DNA of 64,000 nucleotides from positions 62,001 through 126,000 of the forward strand of contig CAVPWG010000005.1 in the NCBI GenBank assembly GCA_963709425.1, given 5' to 3'. This DNA is from JAICJC01 sp963709425. Its GTDB lineage: Bacteria > Actinomycetota > Thermoleophilia > Gaiellales > JAICJC01. The notes under the pieces were generated by a model. The model did not search any database, had not been told where the DNA came from, and was given only the letters and a program-made list of their open reading frames with translations. This document shows, piece by piece, positions 7,943 to 13,796 of this stretch (positions within the stretch are counted from its first letter, which is position 1; each line of letters opens with the position of its first letter). The translations under genes and the position numbers were made by a program.

Positions 7943-8293
7943 ATGAGCACGACTACGACCATGTGGATTTGGAGGAGCGATCTGGTCGAGACTGGCTCGG
8001 TCGAGGGGTTCAGCGTGGAAGCGCTGGACGGCTCCATCGGCAAGATCGACGAGTCCACGAACGAGGTCGGCGGCAGCTACGTCGTCGTCGATACCGGTCC
8101 CTGGATCTTCGGCAAGAAGGTGCTGCTTCCGGCCGGGATGATCGAGCGCGTCGATCCCACCGACGAGCGCGTCTTCGTCGCGCTGACGAAGGAGCAGATC
8201 AAGAACGCTCCTGAGTTCGACGACATGACCTACCGCGACGACGAATACCGCTCGTCGCTGGGCGACTACTACGCCCCGTACCACACCAGGTAA
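7943..8293 (+). CDS. PRC-barrel domain protein
   Basis: 116 aa from an ATG with GGAGGAGGAAG directly upstream. Residues 20-85 form a PRC-barrel: GFSVEALDGSIGKIDE opens it, and the segments YVVVDTGPWIFGKKVLLPAG and RVFVALTKEQIKNAPEF follow the family's beta-barrel order. Stand-alone PRC-barrel proteins are abundant in stress-tolerant soil bacteria; other barrels serve in RNA processing (RimM) and in photosynthetic reaction centres. The C-terminus (SSLGDYYAPYHTR) is an aromatic tail common in these proteins. A perfect 13-bp hairpin follows the stop. Confidence 0.9.
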   Translation: MSTTTTMWIWRSDLVETGSVEGFSVEALDGSIGKIDESTNEVGGSYVVVDTGPWIFGKKVLLPAGMIERVDPTDERVFVALTKEQIKNAPEFDDMTYRDDEYRSSLGDYYAPYHTR

Positions 8294-8302
8294 CACGCGT
8301 TT

Positions 8303-8340
8303 CGGCGGAGGAGCCGCCCACCATGGTGGCTCCTCCGCCG
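8303..8340 (+). terminator. Strong stem-loop after the PRC-barrel gene
   Basis: A perfect 13-bp stem (CGGCGGAGGAGCC / GGCTCCTCCGCCG) around a 12-base loop begins 10 bases after the TAA. There is no T-run, which is usual for terminators in high-GC actinobacteria. Its position makes transcription termination the likely role. Confidence 0.6.
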
Positions 8341-8408
8341 TCGTCTCCTTCCCAGCGCTCAGTCCCTGGGCGGCGCGCGCCAAGCGCGCCAGAAAAGGGA
8401 GGCGCGTG

Positions 8409-8640
8409 ATGCCGAATCAGGGAGATGTCCACATCGTCTATGCCAAGGCTGGCAAGGCGTGCCGGGCCCAGGTGACGTGGAACGAGCGCGCATCTGGGGC
8501 CATGGACAAAACCGCCGGCTGTGGCGCACGGACGCCAGCTGGCGAGCCGGAACAAGTCCGAGCTCGTGGTCCACAACCAGGAGGGGAAGATCGGCGAGCG
8601 CCGCTCGTACGGCAAAGATCCAACCCCGCCGCGAGGTTAG
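8409..8640 (+). pseudogene. DUF2188 protein gene with one-base frameshift
   Basis: The ATG at 8409, preceded by GGGAGG, starts well (MPNQGDVHIVYAKAGKACRA) and keeps DUF2188 character to about 8507. From about 8512 the sequence continues in the next frame as AVAHGRQLASRNKSEL, then VVHNQEGKIGERRSYGKDP, up to the TAG at 8638. This is the usual DUF2188 ending, with its basic helix and SYGxDPxPP tail. Removing one A from the AAAA run at 8508-8511 joins both parts into a normal product of about 76 aa. It is either a sequencing slip or a decayed gene. DUF2188 proteins are small and common in stress and DNA-end-joining loci. Confidence 0.75.
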
Positions 8641-8696
8641 CCTTCCGAGGCTGACCGCGCCGGCAGGTAGACACCACTAATCCAGGGAGGGAACGC

Positions 8697-8861
8697 ATGA
8701 CTATGCGGGGAGATCGCAGATTCGGTGGCATAACGATCGGCGGCATACTGGTGATCATCGGGATCGTCGTCGCGCTCGTTTGGAGCATCCTGCTCGGCGT
8801 GATCATCGCCATCATCGGCTTGGTCGCCTTCGGCGGGTTCGCACGCGGCAAGTGGTACTGA
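8697..8861 (+). CDS. 54-aa glycine-rich membrane protein
   Basis: The ATG at 8697 follows AGGGAGGG and opens 54 codons. After a short basic head (MTMRGDRRFGG) come two adjoining hydrophobic stretches (ITIGGILVIIGIVVALVW and ILLGVIIAIIGLVAFGGF), then ARGKWY. The charge pattern fits a hairpin of two helices with both ends cytoplasmic. No family recognised. It is too short for many gene finders but has a strong ribosome site and lies in the run of small stress-type genes. Confidence 0.7.
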   Translation: MTMRGDRRFGGITIGGILVIIGIVVALVWSILLGVIIAIIGLVAFGGFARGKWY

Positions 8862-9038
8862 GCCCTCGTCGAGGGGCCCTGGCGACTGAAAAACCCGCAA
8901 CGTGCGACACGACACGGCGACAGCTCGCTTAGGTCGCCGTGATGGCGGGTAAGCCTTCGAGCGTGGCGCTTGTCGGGAACGGAGGAATCGCCGCGATGCT
9001 CGTCATAGACACGCCGGTGGCGCGAGCCTCGTAGCGCG

Positions 9039-9227
9039 ATGGCACGCGAATACCACATCGCCGCCGTCGGCGGCAGCGACGACGACGAAGTCTCCGTCGA
9101 TCTCGCCGACGTCCTAAACGCGCTCGGCGCCCAAGACTGGGAACTCACCACTGCAGTGCCGTTGAAGGACAGCGACACGCTGCTGCTGATCCTCAGCCGC
9201 CAAACCCAACGGGAGACCAGGCCGTGA
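9039..9227 (+). CDS. Small DUF4177-like protein (62 aa)
   Basis: 62 aa with a strand-helix-strand pattern: EYHIAAVGG, an acidic loop, the helix VSVDLADVLNALGAQ, then DWELTTAVPL and the strand TLLLILSR. The central helix followed by Gly-x2-Asp-Trp-Glu resembles the DUF4177 fold, whose members are small cytoplasmic proteins of unknown role. Its TGA overlaps the GTG of the next gene at 9224, so the pair is co-translated. Confidence 0.65.
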   Translation: MAREYHIAAVGGSDDDEVSVDLADVLNALGAQDWELTTAVPLKDSDTLLLILSRQTQRETRP

Positions 9228-9379
9228 GAGCCGCCATAGTCCTCCTGACGACTGGGGCCGTGATCATGCTCGACTCTGGGTGGTGGCTAGCGGCAGCGGT
9301 CGTCTCCGGCGTGGTGCTATTCGCGATGGCTCAACGCGCCGAGAATCGCCACTCGCCCTACCGGAAGGGCTGGTCGTAG
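9224..9379 (+). CDS. 51-aa membrane protein coupled to the gene before it
   Basis: The GTG at 9224 overlaps the stop of the 62-aa gene (GTGA). The product has two hydrophobic stretches (AAIVLLTTGAVIMLDSGWW and LAAAVVSGVVLFAMA) and a polar end (QRAENRHSPYRKGWS). A two-span membrane protein is likely. The coupling suggests that its cytoplasmic partner is the small protein encoded just upstream. Confidence 0.6.
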   Translation: MRAAIVLLTTGAVIMLDSGWWLAAAVVSGVVLFAMAQRAENRHSPYRKGWS

Positions 9380-9921
9380 GCGCTAGGGACGGCGACCGGC
9401 CGCTCGAGCTCGTCGGCGCGCTCCATCACTGCGTCGATCGCCGCTACTCACACCGCTGCCACTGGCCGCCAGCCTCGCCAGGCACAACCACCGGCAGCGA
9501 CCGGGAACGGGGCCGCCGGCGGCACAGACGACAAGGGGGTGGGCGGAGTGTGTTACCATCGCCACTAGGGTCGAGCCGTCGGGACCTCGGGCCTCCCATA
9601 TCACCGTGTCATGCCGTAGCACCGGCCACCCTCCCTACGGTTGCTACTCCACCTGCGATTTGACATACCGCCGGGGCGCGGGCAAGGGCTTGGGAAATGA
9701 CGGCTCGGCCCGCCTCTGCCCGGCCCGCGTGCCAGGGGTTTGGACGCTCGCACCGTTTCGATCCGGGGCGTGGGGCTAGGGGTTTGGAGGGATTCGTTTG
9801 TGGCGTCGCGATCGGGTAGGGTGGCTTCAACGGCTGTCTTCGCGCAGATCCACGTTCTCCGGTTGTGTGTGGCCGGTTGTTGAAGCTGGACGGATGAGGA
9901 GAGCGGATCGCAGAGGCCGTC
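9380..9921 (+). other. Intergenic region before the GAF-ANTAR gene
   Basis: 542 bases with no frame of coding character on either strand. The last 130 bases hold the promoter candidate at 9796-9819 and would form a 5' leader of about 95 bases. I see no tRNA, riboswitch or repeat. Confidence 0.4.
9796..9819 (+). promoter_or_regulatory. Candidate SigB-type promoter for the GAF-ANTAR gene
   Basis: GTTT, 14 bases, GGGTAG, about 100 bases before the ATG at 9922. Of the five sites of this type it is among the closest to the GTTT / GGGTAT consensus. Confidence 0.45.
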
Positions 9922-10869
9922 ATGGCCGATGCACCATTGCGCGAGGACGGGCCGGATGCTGCCGAGGTGCGGCTGAACCGGCTGTTGAATCTGATCTTGG
10001 AGGCTGCCGTGGAGGCGCTCGGCTTCGACGCCGCTACCGTCACCGCCCGACACGGCCATGACCTGGCGACGATCGCCGCGACCGACCAGCGCGTGATACC
10101 GCTGGACGATGCCCAGTATCAGACCGGCCAGGGGCCGTGCCTGCAAGTCCTCGACCACGAAGACCCGATCGCGGTGGAGGACGCCTCCGTCAGCGAGGAT
10201 CGGTGGGAGCATTTCAGCCGCACCGCGGCTGATCTCGGGATCCACTCCACCCTGTCCATGCACCTCCCGGTCGACAGCGGCGACCTGGCTGCGTCACTCA
10301 ACCTGTACTCCAAGCGACACCTCGATCTCGGCGACCAGCACGTCACCGACGCCGTCCCGTATGCCGAGCAGTTGGCGGCGGCCATCATCAGCGTCGATGC
10401 GCACCGCTCCACCGCCACGCTGGCCCGCAATCTCGCTGAGGCGATGCGCAGCCGCGCCGTGATCGAACAGGCCAAGGGCATCCTCATGTCAGACCACCGC
10501 ATCGACGAAGACCAGGCCTTTCAACGACTCGTCGACCTCTCCACACACGCCAATATCAAGCTCCGCGACGTCGCCCGCCGACTCGTCCACGAACGCACCA
10601 GGCCGAAGCAGGGATCCAGCGCCGCTAGCGGATCAGGCGATCTGCCCAAGCCTTGTCGTAGCACGGCGCGGCTGCTCGTGCCTGCTCGCCGCATCGACGG
10701 CCTCGTCAGCACTGTCGAACACTTGCACGAATCGCTTCGCACCACACACATCGAGGAGTTGTCGACCAGGACTGCCCGGCTGCGCCACAACCGTCACTCG
10801 CTCGGGCCGGCCGCGCACAGGTCGAGCGTGTCGAAACAGCGTGGCGAGCTCCGAGGAGCCCAGGTGTGA
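9922..10869 (+). CDS. GAF-ANTAR domain transcription antitermination regulator
   Basis: Residues about 15-160 are a GAF sensor domain (QTGQGPCLQVLDHEDPIAVED is typical). Residues about 170-228 are an ANTAR RNA-binding domain (RSRAVIEQAKGILMSDHRI; ANIKLRDVARRLVHE). Such proteins sense a small ligand or redox signal and bind paired RNA hairpins to prevent termination. Family members end soon after the ANTAR helices, but this one runs 85 residues further, as an antisense reading of the STAS gene at 10633. A TAG at 10626-10628 in another frame would end it at the expected length, so a one-base frame change near 10,600 is likely. Confidence 0.85.
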   Translation: MADAPLREDGPDAAEVRLNRLLNLILEAAVEALGFDAATVTARHGHDLATIAATDQRVIPLDDAQYQTGQGPCLQVLDHEDPIAVEDASVSEDRWEHFSRTAADLGIHSTLSMHLPVDSGDLAASLNLYSKRHLDLGDQHVTDAVPYAEQLAAAIISVDAHRSTATLARNLAEAMRSRAVIEQAKGILMSDHRIDEDQAFQRLVDLSTHANIKLRDVARRLVHERTRPKQGSSAASGSGDLPKPCRSTARLLVPARRIDGLVSTVEHLHESLRTTHIEELSTRTARLRHNRHSLGPAAHRSSVSKQRGELRGAQV

Positions 10870-11088
10870 GAATGACACGTCAACGACGACTGCCGGAGCA
10901 CTCGCCACGACCGCCAACGCCTGGTCAAACTCGGGCTGGGGCGAACCGACGAGATGGTCGCGGACAGTCAGGAGCCACACGGCTCCGCCGAGCCGACGCT
11001 CAAACTCGAAGCGAGCATTCGCATCCACAATCCACCGCCCTTCAGTGGAGAGCGAGGCGCCCTGTCCGACGACCCCGCTCGGGCACAC
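10633..11088 (-). CDS. STAS-like domain protein, overlapping the GAF-ANTAR 3' end
   Basis: 151 aa, with a STAS-type core at about residues 30-140: strand VWLLTVRDHLVG, then VVVDVSFSHLGSSELATLF, a helix, strand VTVVAQPG, and the ending FVQVFDSADEAVDAA. At the regulatory site Gly replaces the usual Asp but the two Ser remain (GSS). It may therefore still be phosphorylated, or may be a diverged antagonist. It is convergent with the GAF-ANTAR gene and overlaps it by 237 bases as written. The N-terminal 25 residues are not conserved in character and the true start may be further in. Confidence 0.72.
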   Translation of the reverse strand: MCPSGVVGQGASLSTEGRWIVDANARFEFERRLGGAVWLLTVRDHLVGSPQPEFDQALAVVASAPAVVVDVSFSHLGSSELATLFRHARPVRGRPERVTVVAQPGSPGRQLLDVCGAKRFVQVFDSADEAVDAASRHEQPRRATTRLGQIA

Positions 11089-11369
11089 GGCTCGCTGCTA
11101 AACCGCCGAGCCAAGAACGTACACCCCAACCCTGCTACACCGCAACCGGCTCGGGCGCTCTGCGAAGCCGACGCGATCCGGGTCGCTTGACAGTGTCCTG
11201 GAGATTCGACAGGATCGCCGCGTTGGGTTGAGCAGCCAGCCCGGTCGGAGAGCGGCGTCCGGCCAAGTGGACATGCTGGCTGCCGAAGCTACCTGACCCA
11301 CTCCCTAGTCCTCTTTGCCGGATCCTCCGACCGGAATCGCACCCGCTTTATGCGGTGAGGAGGACACCC

Positions 11370-11564
11370 ATGGGCGTAGAAACGTCCAAGCCGACGCCGC
11401 GGCGACGACCACTGCTAGTCCAAGCCGTCGCCCACGTCGAGGACGCCGACTCGGACTGGCTGATCACTCTCCGATGCGACCACCGGATCCTGCGGCCCAA
11501 AGGCGAGGGTCGGCCGACCGTCTTCAGTCGTCGCCACTGTCCCTACTGCGTCGTCTCGCAGTAG
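11370..11564 (+). CDS. 64-aa protein with a C-terminal HCPYC motif
   Basis: The ATG at 11370 follows GAGGAGG. The protein has a basic head (PTPRRRP), a strand-like middle (LLVQAVAHVEDADSDWLITL), CDH in the centre and HCPYCVVSQ at the end. The CDH plus HCPYC arrangement could chelate one zinc. No family recognised. It stands alone, about 115 bases before the aldo/keto reductase gene on the same strand. Confidence 0.55.
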   Translation: MGVETSKPTPRRRPLLVQAVAHVEDADSDWLITLRCDHRILRPKGEGRPTVFSRRHCPYCVVSQ

Positions 11565-11678
11565 CCCGTCTCGTCCGACTGAGCCCGTGCCGGGCGGGCT
11601 GGACGACCGACATCCCAAGGCTCAATCCTCGGCTGTCCCGGTGGCCTAGTGTTGTCGTCCTCACGTGGGAGAGGAGCG

Positions 11679-12644
11679 ATGATGGAGCAGCGGCCGGTCG
11701 GGGCGACTGACGTACGGCTTTCCGTGGTTGGGCTCGGGGGCGCGTGGCTGGGGCACGATCTGAGCGACCGGTCCGAGGTCGCACGGGCGGGCGAGGTGCT
11801 CCGCGTGGCGCACGAGGTCGGCGTGAACTGGGTCGACACCTCCGAGAACTACTTCGACTTCGGAAACGAGGCGGTGATCGGCGAGGCGCTGCGCGGAATG
11901 CCGGACAGCTTCCTGGTGTGTTCGAAGGTGGCGCCGGTGGCGAAGCTCAGTGGCGGTGCGACCGGCTTTAGGCCGGAGCAGGTGCGGCGGGCGTGTGAGA
12001 TGAGCCTGCGGCGACTGGGCCGAGATCACATCGATGTCTACCTTCTGCACTGGCCCGACGACACAGGAGTGCCGCTGACCGACACCTGGGGGGCGATGGC
12101 CGCGCTGGTCGACGCCGGCCTCGTGCGCACGATCGGGCTGTCGAACTACGAGCGCGAGGACATCGACCGGTGCCACAAGCAGCGCCGCGTGGATGTTCTC
12201 CAGACGGGGCTGAGCCTGATCGACTACCTCGACGATCGAGCCCTGATTGCATGGTGCGGTGAGCAGAAGATCGCCGTGACGATCTACGAGCCGCTCGCCA
12301 GCGGCATCCTCACGGACCGCCCGTTCGACGATGTGCGAGCGCGATGGGTTGGCACACCCTGGGAGGACTCGGGGTTCTTTCGCCTGTTCTTCTCGTCCAA
12401 GAACGCTGAACCGACGCGGCGGGTGGCCGACGGCGTCCGCGCTGTCGCCCACGAGGTCGGTGCATCCACCGCCCAGGTCGCCATCGCCTGGGTGCTGCGT
12501 CAGCCAGGTGTCGCGTCGGCGATCGCCGGCTCGGGAAACGCCGCCCGGGTTCGCGAGAATGCCCAGGCGGCTGAGGTTCAGCTGTCCGACGCCGCCACGC
12601 GCGCCCTCGACGACCTGATCCCTCTCGGCCCGGCGTTCGCCTGA
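11679..12644 (+). CDS. Aldo/keto reductase
   Basis: 321 aa from the ATG at 11679 (the next codon is also ATG), with GAGAGGAG upstream. It follows the TIM-barrel plan of the aldo/keto reductase superfamily. The catalytic tetrad is visible: Asp and Tyr in DTSENYFDFGNEAVIGEAL, Lys in LVCSKVAP, and His in VYLLHWPDD. The C-terminal NADPH-binding part (VAIAWVLRQPGVASAIAGSG) is intact. It resembles the YhdN/potassium-channel-beta group, NADPH-dependent reductases of carbonyls with broad substrates. It is transcribed alone and faces the FGE gene. Confidence 0.92.
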   Translation: MMEQRPVGATDVRLSVVGLGGAWLGHDLSDRSEVARAGEVLRVAHEVGVNWVDTSENYFDFGNEAVIGEALRGMPDSFLVCSKVAPVAKLSGGATGFRPEQVRRACEMSLRRLGRDHIDVYLLHWPDDTGVPLTDTWGAMAALVDAGLVRTIGLSNYEREDIDRCHKQRRVDVLQTGLSLIDYLDDRALIAWCGEQKIAVTIYEPLASGILTDRPFDDVRARWVGTPWEDSGFFRLFFSSKNAEPTRRVADGVRAVAHEVGASTAQVAIAWVLRQPGVASAIAGSGNAARVRENAQAAEVQLSDAATRALDDLIPLGPAFA

Positions 12645-12861
12645 CGGATTCGCAGACGACCGGCCGAGCGTCTGCTCGCCGACCACTCGCCGCCGGGTTC
12701 GCGGCAGAGCCACCGCCCCGTCTCGGAGCAGGCGACGGTCTCGAGGCCGGCGGAGCACCGACTGGGTAGGGGGCGGTGGAGGCGACCGCAGAGCGAGCAG
12801 CGGCTCGGCGGCCCGAACGTCGACCAGGAGACATGGCGCCACCGCGGCAATTCCACGGCGC

Positions 12862-13794
12862 TTAGCTGAGAAGCGTGCACCGGAAGCCGACGTTTCCGGT
12901 GGAGGAATCGGGAGTCAAGCCCTGCCGCGCTGCGACCCGGTAGCGCCTGCAGTAGGAGTGGTGACAGAGGTAGGAGCCCCCCTTCTGAACCTTGCTCGTC
13001 CCGTGATTCGGTCCCTGGGGGTTCTGGCTGCGATCGCGTTGGCGGAAGGTCGGGTGGAACCAGTCCGCTGTCCACTCCCAGACGTTCCCGGTCACGTTGT
13101 GGAGGCCGTAGGCGTTCGGAGGGAACGAGGTCACCGGCGCCGTCCCGGCGAAACCGTCTGCGGCGGTATTGCCGGCAGGGAAGTCGCCTTGCCAAATGTT
13201 CATCAAGTGCTCGCCGCCGGGCTCGAGCTCGTCGCCCCAGGGGAACGCATTCCCGTCCTGTCCTCCTCGGGCGGCGAACTCCCACTCCGCCTCATGCGGA
13301 AGCCGCGCCCCCACCCAAGTGCAATACGCATGGGCATCGTTCCAGGAGACGTGTACGACAGGGTGGTCGTCGCGCTCTGCGATCGACGAGCGTGGGCCTT
13401 CAGGATGGCGCCAGTCGGCGCCTTCAACTTTTCGCCACCAGGGCGCGTCCACAACGCCTTCGGTGGGCGGGAAGTCGTCCGGTAGCAGGCCGCCGAAGAC
13501 GAACGACCAGCCGAACCTCTCCGCGTCGGTGGCGTAACCCGTCAGGGCGACAAAGCGGGAGTACTCGGCGTTAGACACGGCGTGTATCCCGATCGAGAAT
13601 GGCGAGACTTCAACCGCCTTGACGGGGCTTTCGCCGTCCTCTGGATATGCCCACTGATCTTGGCTGCCCATGCGAAAGCGACCGCCTTCGAGTTCCACGA
13701 GATCGGCTGCTCGAACGCCACCTGCCACGATCACATCTCGCGTCTGCACTTGAGCGGTTCGGCCGCTCGACGGGGCGCAGCAGGTACCGGCCAC
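12862..13794 (-). CDS. Formylglycine-generating enzyme (sulfatase activator)
   Basis: 310 aa, SUMF1/FGE-sulfatase fold. It converts the Cys of a sulfatase CxPxR motif to formylglycine. Both active-site Cys are present in GGSYLCHHSYCRRYRVAAR near residue 273, followed by the family's TPDSSTGNVGFRC. MGSQDQWAYPEDGESPV and HPVVHVSWNDAHAYCTWVG are also standard. An N-terminal CCAPS motif, seen in many bacterial members, is present. Its GTG start lies two bases after the sulfatase stop, so the pair is one operon and this enzyme surely activates that sulfatase. Confidence 0.95.
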   Translation of the reverse strand: MAGTCCAPSSGRTAQVQTRDVIVAGGVRAADLVELEGGRFRMGSQDQWAYPEDGESPVKAVEVSPFSIGIHAVSNAEYSRFVALTGYATDAERFGWSFVFGGLLPDDFPPTEGVVDAPWWRKVEGADWRHPEGPRSSIAERDDHPVVHVSWNDAHAYCTWVGARLPHEAEWEFAARGGQDGNAFPWGDELEPGGEHLMNIWQGDFPAGNTAADGFAGTAPVTSFPPNAYGLHNVTGNVWEWTADWFHPTFRQRDRSQNPQGPNHGTSKVQKGGSYLCHHSYCRRYRVAARQGLTPDSSTGNVGFRCTLLS

Positions 13795-13796
13795 GG

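Noticed and set aside
8303..8340. Possible CRISPR-type or mobile repeat
   Set aside because: The inverted sequence occurs once, right after a stop codon, and is better explained as a terminator. No spaced direct repeats are found anywhere in the window.
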